Shown: piece by piece, positions 8,855-18,911 of the stretch
How the letters are laid out: every line of letters starts with the position of its first letter
Position numbering within the stretch: the first letter of the stretch is position 1
Source: Cyanidium caldarium
Lineage: Eukaryota > Rhodophyta > Bangiophyceae > Cyanidiales > Cyanidiaceae
Length of the DNA stretch: 64,000 bases
Reading direction: 5' to 3'
NCBI GenBank assembly: GCA_026184775.1
Contig: JANCYW010000013.1
Coordinates: 124,001-188,000 of the forward strand
The notes under the pieces: model-generated
The model's input: the letters and a program-made list of their open reading frames with translations, nothing else
The model's database searches: none
What the model was told of the DNA's origin: nothing
Program-made: the position numbers and the translations under genes

Positions 8855-9979
8855 ATGGCGACGCTGCAAAAGCTCAAGGACATCGAAGACGAGCTTCAGC
8901 GGACGCAGGTGAACAAAGCCACTATGGGCCACATCTGCCGACTCAAGTCGCGCATGGCGAAACTGAAACGTGAGCTGCTGCTGGAGTCGACGCGCTCTGG
9001 AGCGGGCGGCGGCGGCGGCGGCGGCGAGGGATTCGACGTGAGCAAGACGGGCGATGCGCGCGTAGGCATGGTCGGTTTCCCGTCCGTGGGCAAATCGACC
9101 CTGTTCAGCAAGCTCACCGAGACCGAAAGCGAAGTGGCCGCGTACGAGTTTACCACGCTCACCGCCATACCCTCCAATATCTATTACCGCGGCGCCAAGA
9201 TTCAGCTGATCGACCTGCCGGGTATCATCGAGGGCGCCAAGGAGGGACGCGGCCGCGGCCGTCAAGTCATCGCCGTGGCACGTTCCTGCAACCTCATTCT
9301 GATCGTGCTCGACGCCACCAAACCGGCCATCCACAAGCGCATCATTGAGCAGGAGCTGGAGGGGTTCGGCATCCGGCTGAACAAGCGACCGCCGGGCATT
9401 GTGGTGCGCAAGCGCGACAAGGGCGGCATATCGCTCACCACCCAGTTCAACGCGCCGCCCACGCATCTGGACGCGGAGTTGTGCCGCGCCATCTGCCAGG
9501 AGTACCGTTGTCCCAATGCGGAGATCGTGCTCAAGGAGGATGCCACCCCCGACGACCTCATCGACGTGCTGGAACGCAACCGCGTGTATGTGCCCGCGTT
9601 GTACGTACTGAACAAGATCGACGCCACCACCATGGAGGAGCTGGAGCTGTACGACCGGCTGGAGAACTACGTGCCCATCAGCGGCCACTTGGGCTGGAAT
9701 TTGGACGAGCTTCTGGAGGAGGTGTGGCGCAAACTGAACCTCATCCGAGTGTACACCAAACCCAAAGGCGAGATTCCCGACTACGCCGCGCCCGTAGTGC
9801 TGCACAACGAGCCGGCGCACTGCACGGTGGCCGCGCTCTGCCGCCGCATCCACCGCACGCTGGCCCAGGAGATGAAGTACGCGTGGGTGTGGGGCTCGTC
9901 GGTCAAGTTCTCGCCGCAGAAAGTCGGCCCGGAGCACGTTCTGCGCGATGAGGATGTGGTGCAAATTGTGAAAAACTGA
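8855..9979 (+). CDS. DRG1: Developmentally regulated GTP-binding protein, DRG1 type
   Basis: A 374-residue Obg-family GTPase at the usual length. Seen: N-terminal helical segment with RTQVNKAT; a glycine run before [14 protein letters not shown]; the G1 loop GFPSVGKST near residue 74; the G3 region [20 protein letters not shown]; the G4 motif NKID; and a C-terminal TGS domain with [18 protein letters not shown] ending EDVVQIVKN. The wording matches eukaryotic DRG1 rather than DRG2. DRGs bind translating ribosomes together with DFRP partners in the cytosol. A pyrimidine-rich stretch directly precedes the ATG, as in translation-related genes here. Confidence 0.95.
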   Translation: MATLQKLKDIEDELQRTQVNKATMGHICRLKSRMAKLKRELLLESTRSGAGGGGGGGEGFDVSKTGDARVGMVGFPSVGKSTLFSKLTETESEVAAYEFTTLTAIPSNIYYRGAKIQLIDLPGIIEGAKEGRGRGRQVIAVARSCNLILIVLDATKPAIHKRIIEQELEGFGIRLNKRPPGIVVRKRDKGGISLTTQFNAPPTHLDAELCRAICQEYRCPNAEIVLKEDATPDDLIDVLERNRVYVPALYVLNKIDATTMEELELYDRLENYVPISGHLGWNLDELLEEVWRKLNLIRVYTKPKGEIPDYAAPVVLHNEPAHCTVAALCRRIHRTLAQEMKYAWVWGSSVKFSPQKVGPEHVLRDEDVVQIVKN

Positions 9980-10101
9980 GACGGATATTCAGGAGCGCGC
10001 CTAAACGCAGTCAACTGGCTCGGTATGTTTTAGTGACCCTCTCGCAAAGGACCGCGCCACGCCATCACCCTCCGTCCCGCGCGCTCCCCTCGCTCCTCTT
10101 C

Positions 10102-11472
10102 CTACGCCCGAGCGGCGGCCGCACCGCCACCCACGCCCTCACGCACCCCCGGCACCAGTCCCTTCACCGTCGCCAGTTCCGCGTTCAGGATGCTGCCGCC
10201 AGCCGCCCCGATCACCGTATTGTGGCCGCACAGCACCAACTTCACATCCAACACGTTGCACGGACGCACCCGCCCGACGGTCACCGTGAAGCCGTTGCCC
10301 AAGTTGCGGTCCAGACGCGGCTGCGGCCGATCTTGTGCGCTGTTGTACGCCACATCGCGCGCCGGCCCGCTCGGCAGGCCAAAGTGCTCGCGCGACATCG
10401 ACGGATAGCCCTCGATGGCCGCCACCACTTCGCGCACCAGCTCCTCCTTGCTGCGTCTGCCGGCGTCGCGCACCCGCAGCGATACCGCCTCGGTGTGTCC
10501 GTCCAACACATGCACTCGATTGCACATCGCCGACACCGTCAGCGTCGCCGGCACGAAGCCGCGCTGCGCCTCGTACTGCCCCCATATCTTCAGCGACTCG
10601 CTCTCCATCTTGCCCTCCTCGGATCCGATATACGGCACCACATTGTCCAGAATATCCATCCCGCTCAACCCCGGATAGCCGGCGCCGCTAATGGCCTGCA
10701 TGGTGGACACCAGCAGCGTGTCGATGCCCAGCGATGACGACTTGAACACCGGCGCCAGCCCGATGGTCATCGCCGCCGTGGAGCAGTTGGAGTTGGTGAC
10801 CACAAAACCGCCACCGCTGCGGAACGTCGCCTGCTGCCGCACCGCCTCGATGTGCTCGGCATTCACGGAGGGTATCAGAATGGGCACGTCCGGGTCCATG
10901 CGGTGATTCTTGGCGTTGGAGAACACCGCCTTGCCGTGGTTCGCAAACGCCGTCTCGATATCGCCGGCGAACTGGTTGTCCAACCCACTAAATACCACCG
11001 CCACGTCCCGAAACGCCGGCAGACTCGGGTCACACTCGCTGATCTCCACCCCAGCCATATCAGACGGTATCGGCGTGGCCTGCTTCCACGCCACCTGCTC
11101 GGCATACCGCTTGCCGGCCGAGCGCTGCGACGCCCCCAGCGCCACCACCCGGAACCACGGATGACCCTCCAGCAGCTGCACGAACCGCTGACCCACCGAA
11201 CCCGTCGCCCCTAGCACCGCCACCGGTATCGGGTCTCGCAGCGGCGCGTGCCTCACACCGTCTCGAACGTTATTCGCGGCGGCCATGCGCACCGGGGCGG
11301 CGTCGCGGCGAGCTCCCGCGGGCGGCACCGCAGCGGGCTGGCGGCGGCATCGAGAACGCAGCGCCGTCCTCCAGGTGCCCACCCATTCGGTGCGACCGCG
11401 TACCAGTGCCTCCCGCCTTCCGTGTCTATGCGTGTAGGAAAGGTGCGCCTGGACGAACATGGCGTCGTTCAT
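10102..11472 (-). CDS. asd: Aspartate-semialdehyde dehydrogenase, fungal/archaeal type, probably plastid-targeted
   Basis: It reduces beta-aspartyl phosphate to aspartate semialdehyde with NADPH, the branch point to Lys, Thr, Met and Ile. Seen: VAVLGATGSVGQRFVQLLEG (NADP-binding loop); NSNCSTAAMTIGL, with the catalytic Cys; STMQAISGAGYPGLSGMDIL; and NVVPYIGSEEGKMESESLKI. The Q-A-I-S-G-A-G-(Y/F)-P form and the GGxEGKME wording belong to the fungal/archaeal branch, not to the cyanobacterial-type enzyme known from plants. An alternative ATG lies at 11286, just before the domain. The upstream 62 residues are rich in Arg and Ala and almost free of acidic residues, like a transit peptide, so I chose 11472. 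Confidence 0.92.
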   Translation of the reverse strand: MNDAMFVQAHLSYTHRHGRREALVRGRTEWVGTWRTALRSRCRRQPAAVPPAGARRDAAPVRMAAANNVRDGVRHAPLRDPIPVAVLGATGSVGQRFVQLLEGHPWFRVVALGASQRSAGKRYAEQVAWKQATPIPSDMAGVEISECDPSLPAFRDVAVVFSGLDNQFAGDIETAFANHGKAVFSNAKNHRMDPDVPILIPSVNAEHIEAVRQQATFRSGGGFVVTNSNCSTAAMTIGLAPVFKSSSLGIDTLLVSTMQAISGAGYPGLSGMDILDNVVPYIGSEEGKMESESLKIWGQYEAQRGFVPATLTVSAMCNRVHVLDGHTEAVSLRVRDAGRRSKEELVREVVAAIEGYPSMSREHFGLPSGPARDVAYNSAQDRPQPRLDRNLGNGFTVTVGRVRPCNVLDVKLVLCGHNTVIGAAGGSILNAELATVKGLVPGVREGVGGGAAAARA

Positions 11473-11681
11473 CGAGCGCGCACCACCTCGGGTGCAGTGC
11501 GCCTCCGGACCGCAAGCGACGGGGAGGCGACCTCACCGCGCGCGTCAGCGCCTTTGCGGTCGGTGGGCCGGGAGGGGCGTCCACGGCGGGAAAGCGCTTG
11601 CGGAAGCGATCTCCGGGCGACAAGGGGAAATGGAGAGGAGAGGTTGGCGTGCTGGAATGCGCTGTGGGTAGTCTGCCACCC

Positions 11682-13700
11682 ATGCGACCGTGGAATGTCC
11701 TTTTCCGACGGTGGATGCATCAGGCGGTGCCGTCGGCCGAGGCTGTGCGTTGGTGGCGCGCGGACTGGCTCTCCCACTTTCGTCAGGGCACGCGCGACAC
11801 GGCGCTGGAGCGCGTGCGACAAGTGTTGCTGCGGAGTGGTGAATCGGTGGCAAGTCCATTCCCTACCAGCGAACGAGCGACGCAGTGGCGACAGCAGGGT
11901 GCTTGGGTGCTGCAGCGCGATGCGGCTACGTTGGACGCGGGGGTGCGGCGCGTCGGCCGCGAGGCGCTGCTGGCCCAGCTGACTTGTCCGCGAGCACGAC
12001 TGGCGGTGGAGGTGTATGCGGCGCCGGATCTGTCGGCGCTGCGGGCTCTGCTGGAGGCGATAGAGGGGACCAGAGACGGGGCGTCATTGGATATGGCGCT
12101 GCGGGATCCCTTTACGGTCACGGTGCTGTTGCGAGCGGTAGCCCGGTGGGTGCCATCCAATGCCTCTGCTGGTCGCGACCCTGCAGCGCCGCCGCACTTT
12201 CGTCGCTCCGATGCAACGGTGGCCGCCACCATCCTGGAGCAATACGCGGCGCGGCATGCGTTCACCGAAGTGGCCGTCGACGACGACCTGCTGGTGGCGC
12301 TGCTCCTCCTGGTGACCCGACTGTCGCGGCTGCCGCATTCCACCGCCACCGTGCTGTATCGATGGATGGAGCATGCACGGGCCGTCCGGTCGCGTCTGAC
12401 ACTGACGCAGTACTCGGCGCTGTTGCGCCTGCGGGCGCGGGTACTGGGTGGCCTGCGATTCCCGCACGACATCGACGAGAGCGCGGCCTACTTGCGCAAA
12501 CACGGCCTACGCCCGGACGCTCAGTTTGCCAATGTGCTGCTGGATGGTGTGTTGGCATCGCCCGAGTTGCCGGTGGCGCCGCGGCGCTGGCACCGAGCGC
12601 ATGCCACCGCCAGCATGAACGTCGCGGAACGGACAGAGGCCGTGCGGCGATCGCGCGAGGCGTTGGCGGCTGCAGAACAGGCGCTCGGGTACATTCAGCG
12701 GGTGATGCGGGACGACTGGGGCGTCGAAGTGGACACGGTGACCCTGAACACCGTACTCGATCGGATCGCCAACGACGGCGATGCCCAGCGGGCGTGGCGA
12801 TGTTACCGTCAGTGGTTTGCACGGAGGACGCCATCGTCTGGGGGAGCGGGGAGCGTCTCCTCTGTTGGAGACGAACCGCTGTCGTCATCGGATCCGGCGA
12901 CCGCCGGTAACACCGCTTTGACGCTCCCCTCCACGCTTCCTCCCAATGCGCAGACGTTTCGGGCGTTGTTCCGCAGTTGCGACCCACGCATGCGCATGCG
13001 AGTGCTGGGTCCCAGTGCCGCAGCGCGTCAGACAGCGCTGGCCGCAGCCGACGCCCTGTTGCCGCGGATGCAACGCGAAGCGGAGCAGCGTCTCGGTCCG
13101 CAATGGCATCAGGCGGTCGACGCACATGAAACGCTGCTGGCGCTGGTGGACGCGCACGCGTTCGCCGGCAGAACGGCACCGCTGCAGACACTGCTGGCGG
13201 AAGAGCCGGCGGCCCGTCCCTGGCTGGCGGTGCGGGCGCTGCGCGGCCTGTCGCACAATGTGAACAGCCCGCAAAGTGCTGCCGGTGCCCTCGCATTGCA
13301 CGACGACCTCGTCAAGTCGAGGGCACTCCAGTTTGCCCCCGCGGATGCGCATCTGGCGCAGTCGGCGCTCGAGTCGGTGCTGGTGGCGTGCGAGCGGGTC
13401 GGTGAGGCCTCTCGCGCCATCGACTACTTTCTGTGGTACGGCGAGGAGGCCATGGCCGACCAGGCAGTGCCACCCACCGAGCGCGGCCTGCAAGCGCTGG
13501 TGCTGGCGCACGCCCGGGCCACCACCGCTCTGTGGCCGGCACTGGCCGAATGCTTGGCCATCGCTGCCGGCGACGGCGTGCCGCTCTGCCCGACCGCCAT
13601 GGACCGCCTCGAGCAGCACTATCGAGCGCTCGGACCGTCTGCCCACACTGCCTGGAGACAAGTCGCGCGCCTCGTGCACTTGTTGCAAGCAGTGGGATAG
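11682..13700 (+). CDS. Helical-repeat protein, PPR-like, probably organellar
   Basis: A 672-residue protein made mainly of paired alpha helices. Segments such as YLRKHGLRPDAQFANVLLDG, WGVEVDTVTLNTVLDRIAN followed by DAQRAWRCYRQW, and LPPNAQTFRALFRSC have the spacing and wording of pentatricopeptide motifs, although they are degenerate. The first 20 residues (MRPWNVLFRRWMHQAVPSAE) are Arg-rich and amphipathic, like a mitochondrial presequence. PPR proteins bind organelle RNA. Start: first ATG in frame. It is divergent from the ASADH gene, with about 210 bp between starts. The PPR assignment is moderate because no motif is canonical. Confidence 0.6.
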   Translation: MRPWNVLFRRWMHQAVPSAEAVRWWRADWLSHFRQGTRDTALERVRQVLLRSGESVASPFPTSERATQWRQQGAWVLQRDAATLDAGVRRVGREALLAQLTCPRARLAVEVYAAPDLSALRALLEAIEGTRDGASLDMALRDPFTVTVLLRAVARWVPSNASAGRDPAAPPHFRRSDATVAATILEQYAARHAFTEVAVDDDLLVALLLLVTRLSRLPHSTATVLYRWMEHARAVRSRLTLTQYSALLRLRARVLGGLRFPHDIDESAAYLRKHGLRPDAQFANVLLDGVLASPELPVAPRRWHRAHATASMNVAERTEAVRRSREALAAAEQALGYIQRVMRDDWGVEVDTVTLNTVLDRIANDGDAQRAWRCYRQWFARRTPSSGGAGSVSSVGDEPLSSSDPATAGNTALTLPSTLPPNAQTFRALFRSCDPRMRMRVLGPSAAARQTALAAADALLPRMQREAEQRLGPQWHQAVDAHETLLALVDAHAFAGRTAPLQTLLAEEPAARPWLAVRALRGLSHNVNSPQSAAGALALHDDLVKSRALQFAPADAHLAQSALESVLVACERVGEASRAIDYFLWYGEEAMADQAVPPTERGLQALVLAHARATTALWPALAECLAIAAGDGVPLCPTAMDRLEQHYRALGPSAHTAWRQVARLVHLLQAVG

Positions 13701-13908
13701 CGCATAGAGAAGGAGACGGTGTGCACGGGGGAGCCTTCTTGCTGTTCTCGCTCACGTCCCATCGCTGCAGTCGCGTTTGCGCCACCGGCCGCGAACCGAT
13801 CTCTCCCCGCGTCGACGCGCCTTCGCTTGTCGCTGGTGCACCCTGCGCGCTCATCTCTCGGGCAGCGCACACACAATTCCGCTGCCGCCACCCATCTCCA
13901 TCCGGGGA

Positions 13909-14526
13909 ATGCACGGGGCCATTACGGCACCGACTTTGGTGCCCTCGCGTCACGTCGGTCCGGACAAGTTGCTACCAGAGGGCACGGTGGAGCGGGTGCG
14001 GGTGGCGCTGGGGCACCGCGCCGACGGCAGCGACGTGTGTCTGGCGATGAGCTCGCCGACGGAGGTGCCGCTCTTTGGTGTACAGCACAAGTCGTGCGTG
14101 TTCTGTTCGTTGACGTCGGCGACTTGTGTGCCGTTGCACTCGACGGCGCGGACGTTTGCGGTGCTGGACCGCAACCCGGTAGCACGCGGACACACGCTGG
14201 TAGTGTTGCGAAGACACACAGGCCGTTTGGAGGATTTAACGGACGCGGAGGTCGCGGAGTTGTTTACGGCGGCGCGGGCGGTGGCGACGGCGCTCGTGGC
14301 GCAGCTGCCGCACCCGATGGTGGACGCTGCGGATGCCGAGCCAACGGGGGAGGCCCGCGGGTACAACCTGGGCATTAACGACGGCCGCTGTGCCGGACAG
14401 AGCGTGCCGCATGTGCACGTGCACGTCATTCCGCGCTCCCGGGGCGACGGCTTCTGGTGCACCCACAAACCGTGGGATATGGAGCGCGCCAAACAGCTCC
14501 TGCTCGAACGCCGACATCGATTGTAA
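13909..14526 (+). CDS. HIT-family nucleotide-binding protein
   Basis: A 205-residue histidine-triad protein. Seen: CVFCSL near residue 65, the zinc-binding cysteines common to this family; VLDRNPVARGHTLVVLRRH; and the triad QSVPHVHVHVIPR with catalytic His in HxHxH. It probably hydrolyses dinucleoside polyphosphates or nucleoside phosphoramidates. An insertion between the two domain halves (about PHPMVDAADAEPTGEARG) makes it longer than a minimal HINT or FHIT protein. It ends only 35 bp from the convergent ribosomal P2 gene. Confidence 0.88.
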   Translation: MHGAITAPTLVPSRHVGPDKLLPEGTVERVRVALGHRADGSDVCLAMSSPTEVPLFGVQHKSCVFCSLTSATCVPLHSTARTFAVLDRNPVARGHTLVVLRRHTGRLEDLTDAEVAELFTAARAVATALVAQLPHPMVDAADAEPTGEARGYNLGINDGRCAGQSVPHVHVHVIPRSRGDGFWCTHKPWDMERAKQLLLERRHRL

Positions 14527-14561
14527 ATACGACACCGACTCGCGCGCGCGCGCCCCGCACC

Positions 14562-14924
14562 TCAATCGAACAGACCAAAGCCCAAGTCCTCGTCGCTCTC
14601 CTCCTTCTCCTCCTCCTTCTCCTCCTCTTTGGCGGCCGCCGCGCCTCCGGCATCGGCCGCGGTAGCACCCCCCGCCGCCGCCGCCGCAGCAGCAGCAGCA
14701 CCGCCGGCCACCGCCACCCCCGCCACCGGCAACGACTCCATCTTTTCCCGTCCCTGCGCGATCACCTCGTCCAACGACTTGCCGTCCAGTGCTCGCAGCA
14801 GCGCGTCGATCTGCGCATCGTCCACCTCGGCGCCCACCGCCCCCAACACCTTCTTGATATCCTTCGCCTCGATGTTTTCATGACCACCCATCCGCAATAG
14901 CATGTACGCTGCCAGGTACCGCAT
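14562..14924 (-). CDS. RPLP2: 60S acidic ribosomal stalk protein P2
   Basis: A 120-residue protein with the P2 opening [20 protein letters not shown], the P2 helical domain ([23 protein letters not shown]), an alanine/glycine-rich hinge, an acidic Lys/Glu segment, and the universal C-terminus [11 protein letters not shown] that recruits elongation factors and contacts trigger sequences in translational GTPases. Length and start match eukaryotic P2. It forms the ribosomal stalk with P1 and uL10. Confidence 0.97.
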   Translation of the reverse strand: MRYLAAYMLLRMGGHENIEAKDIKKVLGAVGAEVDDAQIDALLRALDGKSLDEVIAQGREKMESLPVAGVAVAGGAAAAAAAAAGGATAADAGGAAAAKEEEKEEEKEESDEDLGFGLFD

Positions 14925-15220
14925 GATTGGGTGTTGACAAGTTGGCGCTGCGGGAGCGGGTGTGCGTCCACGGGCAGTGTGTGCCGCAGCGACGCCGAGG
15001 GCAACGCGTCGGCCTGCGCCGCGCCCCCCATGCCATCGTCGATGGATAGGATCCATATGATACATTCTGAGACATATCGCCCAGAGGTGCAGGACGGTCG
15101 CGTTCGTAACGTCGCAAGTCGGGCGCGGACGACGTCCTCGGCCTCGCACAACGTGCCCGCCATGTGCTGTGTCTACGAATAACTTTCGATTTTTTTCTCG
15201 TGACCGACGCCATCTCCTTT

Positions 15221-17545
15221 ATGGCGGAGGCGCGGACGTCTCCCAGTGGCAGCCGGCGTAGCTGGTTCTGGGCTGACCGTCGTCGGTCGTCGGCATCGCC
15301 GCCCAAGACGCCAACGACGCGCCAACAGCTGCGGCTCGCTGGCCGTCTGCTCGACGCGACCGAGGCTTCGGACGATGAACGAGTGGCGACGCTGGCGAGC
15401 GCGGTGGAGCGAGTGCTGGCGGCTGGGGCCCGCGGCGACGACTCGCTGTGGGAGGTGTTTTTGGAGCAACGCCTCTTTCAGCGCCTCGTCGACCTGTTGC
15501 AGCGGCCCGAGTTGAGCGAGACGGCGCGCACCACCGCGTTGCAGGCACTATCGCTGGTGCTGTGGAACGTGGCCGAGCCGCAAGCGCTGGTGTTTATGTT
15601 GTCCAACAATCAGATGAACCGAGTGCTGCAGGCGTTTCCGCTAGATGTATCGATATCGGCGGCGGCCGTCAACGGCAGGGATCATGCCGAAAGCAGCGGC
15701 GACCCGGCGCCACCGGTCGCTGTGGATTTGCTACCCAGTTTCGTGTCGCTGCTGCGCACGCTGAGCGTCCGACTGGATGCGGAGCTGCTGCCACTGTTGT
15801 TCGACGAGCGCACCGGCACGTTCGTCCTGTTGGCGTGCGCCCTGCAGCTGCTGCACGATCCCGACCGCATCCTGCGCGCTGCCGCCTCGGGCGTGGTGTT
15901 GCAGGTAGCCGCCCTGAGTGCCGCCGCCCGCTCGTTGGACGCGTACCTCGCGCAAATGCTCCTGGCACCTTCCAATTTTTTGTCGCAGCAGCTGCAGCGC
16001 CTGACATCGCTGCTGACGGCCGCACCCGACGATCGCCAGACACCGTCCGACGCGCGCGCCGACATCGAAGAGACCTTCTACTTTGTCAACGACTTGGTGC
16101 AACACAGCGGTCGTCGCACCCAGGTGGCCGCGCTGCAGACCGTGCGCGACTCCTGGCTGGATGCGGTGCTGGCGCCGGCCGTGCGCGGCGAGGTGACCGA
16201 CTTGTCTCCGGCATGTGCCGTGCGCTGCCTCACCGGCTTTCTGGAGATCGCCTCGTGCGAGCTGGTGTGTTCGGAGTTGTGCGCCTGCCTGGTGCGCAGC
16301 CATGAACACAACTCGCTGCTGTCTGACCTGATCGCCCCGGCGCCGCGGTGGTGCGCGACGGTGCCGCGAACCGACTGTCTCCGCTGCGTCACCGCGTTCG
16401 CGGCGGGCGTGTGGATCAGCGCCGGAGCGCGCGAACAGCTGTGCCAAGTGACCGAGGCGAGCGGCCCGCGCGAAAACCTGGTGATCGCGATGGACCCGGG
16501 CAAGTCGTTCTGGAAGGCGCTGGTGCAACAGGAACTGTCGCCATCACCGGAGACGCCAGCGTCCGGAGACGGCGGCGGACTGCCCGAGGCGGTGGAGCGC
16601 CTGCTGCTGTACACGGTGGTGCAAGAGCACTACCGGAGCGCCGACCAGCCGACACCGCTGTTTACTGAGTTGTGGCAGAATCGATGTCGCAGCGCCGCGC
16701 TGGGGCGTCTCGAAGTCGACACGCGGTACGCGCACGACTTGACGCGGTGTCTGGTGCGCAGCGACACGCAGACATCGTTGGTGCAGGCGTTGGAGGCGGC
16801 GTTCGTGCAGCGGGTGCAACGCACGGCGGACAGGGAGCATGCGCCTGACGTCGACTCGCCGTGGAATACTGCAGCGGCCAGCGACCTGGTGCCGTTGTTG
16901 TTCGCCCACGCTACCACCACCAGCGCCAGCGGCAGCAATCATCAGGAGTGGCAGGCCGAGCTGGCCACCGCCGACGCCGACGACGATGCCGGCACCCGCT
17001 GGGGCGGTCTGGTGATGCGACGCGAGGCCGCCGTCGCCCATCGGCTGTGGGAATCGCTGCGTCTGGCGGCGCTGGACGATGCGTATGAACTGCTGCGACC
17101 GCTGTCGCAGCTGACCGTCCGCCGGGCAGCTCTACCGGGCACGGCCGCGGCCGTGACCATCGCCGATGAAGCCCTTGCCAGCGGCGCCGACGGCACCGCC
17201 CCCGAATTGTTCCGCTGCTGGCTGGCCGGCGAGCGTCTGCTGCTCCTCTTCGACGAGCGGACGCTCTCGCTGCTGCTGTGCCTGCCGCGAGATGACGGCA
17301 CGCTGACGCTGCGCGATAACGTCGCCCTGGAGTTGGTGTCCGATGTGCTGCCGGTGGAACCCGACGGCGACGCGCCCGAGCGTTGGCCGCTGCACGCATT
17401 CTGCGAGCCGCACCACCAGTTCGTCTTCGAGTTCGACTCGGCCGATCTGCGCGACGACTGTGCCCGCGCGCTGGCGGAAGCATCGCGCGCGGCGAGCCGC
17501 TGGCACCGCGCCATCCTCACCCGCGTGCTCCACCGACTCGGGTAA
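15221..17545 (+). CDS. CLEC16A/GOP-1-like protein with FPL domain
   Basis: A 774-residue protein. Near residues 75-260 it carries the FPL domain: LQALSLVLWNVAEPQALVFM, LSNNQMNRVLQAF, LLPSFVSLLRTLSVRLDAEL and LLPLLFDERTGTFVLLACAL follow the order of the family's LSNNxxN and YxSFLKTLSxxL motifs. The C-terminal half has a beta-rich, PH-like look (LLLLFDERTLSLLLCLPRD) that I cannot assign firmly. CLEC16A relatives (plant TT9, worm GOP-1) act in endosomal/vacuolar trafficking and autophagy. Start: first ATG after a stop-free leader. It ends 25 bp from the convergent TOM22 gene. Confidence 0.75.
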   Translation: MAEARTSPSGSRRSWFWADRRRSSASPPKTPTTRQQLRLAGRLLDATEASDDERVATLASAVERVLAAGARGDDSLWEVFLEQRLFQRLVDLLQRPELSETARTTALQALSLVLWNVAEPQALVFMLSNNQMNRVLQAFPLDVSISAAAVNGRDHAESSGDPAPPVAVDLLPSFVSLLRTLSVRLDAELLPLLFDERTGTFVLLACALQLLHDPDRILRAAASGVVLQVAALSAAARSLDAYLAQMLLAPSNFLSQQLQRLTSLLTAAPDDRQTPSDARADIEETFYFVNDLVQHSGRRTQVAALQTVRDSWLDAVLAPAVRGEVTDLSPACAVRCLTGFLEIASCELVCSELCACLVRSHEHNSLLSDLIAPAPRWCATVPRTDCLRCVTAFAAGVWISAGAREQLCQVTEASGPRENLVIAMDPGKSFWKALVQQELSPSPETPASGDGGGLPEAVERLLLYTVVQEHYRSADQPTPLFTELWQNRCRSAALGRLEVDTRYAHDLTRCLVRSDTQTSLVQALEAAFVQRVQRTADREHAPDVDSPWNTAAASDLVPLLFAHATTTSASGSNHQEWQAELATADADDDAGTRWGGLVMRREAAVAHRLWESLRLAALDDAYELLRPLSQLTVRRAALPGTAAAVTIADEALASGADGTAPELFRCWLAGERLLLLFDERTLSLLLCLPRDDGTLTLRDNVALELVSDVLPVEPDGDAPERWPLHAFCEPHHQFVFEFDSADLRDDCARALAEASRAASRWHRAILTRVLHRLG

Positions 17546-17570
17546 ACTCGCCGCTCACCTTCCGTCCCCC

Positions 17571-17900
17571 TCAAGACGCTCCCGCCGGCCGCGCCACCGT
17601 TCCGGCGCCCGATGCACCGGCGCCGCCCGCGTCCAACTCCTTGTCGATCTCGTACACCAACGGCACCACCAACACCAACGCGCTGGTCGCACCCACCCAC
17701 GCCACCCAACTACCCAACCCAAACGCCTTGCGCGCCCAGCCATACCCTCGTTGAGCCGCCCCGCTCACTCGCTGATACAGCGGTGTCTCGGTGACCGACT
17801 CTTTCCAGTCCTCGAAGCGCTCCCGCGCCCGCGCCAGCGGCGTCTCCTGTCGCCGCTTGGCCGCCAGACTATCCTCGGGCACTTCGAACAGGCGAGCCAT
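17571..17900 (-). CDS. TOM22: Mitochondrial import receptor subunit TOM22-like
   Basis: A 109-residue tail-anchored protein. Seen: amphipathic segment LYQRVSGAAQRGYGWARKAF, then a transmembrane helix LGSWVAWVGATSALVLVVPL continuing VYEIDKELDAG. The helix with central proline after a TSAL motif is the TOM22/TOM9 hallmark. The protein spans the outer mitochondrial membrane and holds the TOM40 pore together. The cytosolic domain has no acidic cluster like that of animal and fungal TOM22, resembling instead the shortened plant TOM9. Start at the first Met that leaves a family-size protein. Confidence 0.8.
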   Translation of the reverse strand: MARLFEVPEDSLAAKRRQETPLARARERFEDWKESVTETPLYQRVSGAAQRGYGWARKAFGLGSWVAWVGATSALVLVVPLVYEIDKELDAGGAGASGAGTVARPAGAS

Positions 17901-18479
17901 GACGGGATGCTTGCGAACAAGTGCAGGGTCGATCTCCGGGGGCGAGTTGTGTGCGCGAGCGGGACGGCTGTTGGGTGGCAGAATCGCGAACACCCCACGT
18001 AGCACCCGACGACGTCGCCGACCGACGGAGCGTATCGACCGGAGGGGAGGGGGCGCGCGCGCGAGAGAGAGACAGAGAGACAGGCGACGGAGGGATGCCG
18101 GAGGGAGCGTGGACCAGCGAGTCGTGAGGAGGGTGTGACTCAGATAAGACACGGTATGTGCCGACACCCAAAAGAAGAGGAGGTGCCCGCAGAAGAGCGA
18201 TACCGCTTGCCTCTCTGCTGTCGCGGCTTTGCACGTATATTCGTCTCTCGCTCCACCGCTTGACGCTCGTCTTGCAGGCGATGTGCCCGTGCTACGCGCT
18301 CGTCTCTGTATCATTCTTCACGGGTTGTCGCTCCATCACCGTTTTGGACGGCCTGCCCGCCGCAAGAACCCTCTCCTGGCTCTTCCTCCGTTCGGGACAG
18401 CCTCCACGACAGCGGTGCATCCCACCACGCTCCCACGACTCACCAAGTTCGCCTACTTGACTGCCATTTACCTTTCCTG
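17901..18479. promoter_or_regulatory. Divergent intergenic region with a GC/GA dinucleotide tract
   Basis: About 580 bp between outward-facing TOM22 and DUF3128 genes. It holds a purine-rich tract (GGAGGGGAGGGGGC followed by GC and GA dinucleotides, about 18041-18082). I see no gene or RNA here. Confidence 0.45.
18053..18082. repeat. (GC)n/(GA)n simple sequence
   Basis: A short run of GC dinucleotides passes directly into GA dinucleotides broken once by C. Low-complexity DNA in an upstream region. Confidence 0.7.
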
Positions 18480-18830
18480 ATGCGCCCTTCGCCATCCCCT
18501 TCTCGAGCGACGTCCGTCGCTGAGACCACCGCGGACGATGGCCTGTGCCTCACCGACACCTCGGCATCCTCCGTCAAAGTGCCCGAGACGTGCTGGCCGG
18601 CGCTCGATGCGCTTTGGTATTGCTACACGCCGGTGTATCAAGTGCGCCACTACTACATGAGCGGGCAGTTGGACGCGTGCACCGAGCAGGCGCACCGCTT
18701 CTGGGTGTGTCTGCGTTCGCGGCTGGTCAGTGCGGACGAGGCGGTGGCGCTCTACCGCAAGGAGGCTCAACGGGAACGGGCGCGGGAGGGCCAGCACGCA
18801 CCACCGGTGTGGAAGGAGCGGGTGCGATAA
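18480..18830 (+). CDS. DUF3128 / C22orf39-like small protein
   Basis: A 116-residue protein whose core DALWYCYTPVYQVRHYYMSG, then QLDACTEQAHRFWVCLRSRL, matches the DUF3128 pattern. That pattern is an aromatic-Cys start, P-x-x-Q-x-x-x-Y-Y-x-x-G, then D-x-C and an F/W-x-x-C-L helix. The paired cysteines suggest disulfide-bonded helices. Family members occur across eukaryotes; the biochemical role is unclear. It ends 81 bp before the next gene on the same strand. Confidence 0.75.
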   Translation: MRPSPSPSRATSVAETTADDGLCLTDTSASSVKVPETCWPALDALWYCYTPVYQVRHYYMSGQLDACTEQAHRFWVCLRSRLVSADEAVALYRKEAQRERAREGQHAPPVWKERVR

Positions 18831-18911
18831 GGGGCGGGATCCGCGGGAGCAGGAGGCGGACGACGCGGAGGTGCGCTTTGGGGCGGAGTTCCCCGTCGAG
18901 CTTGTCATGGG

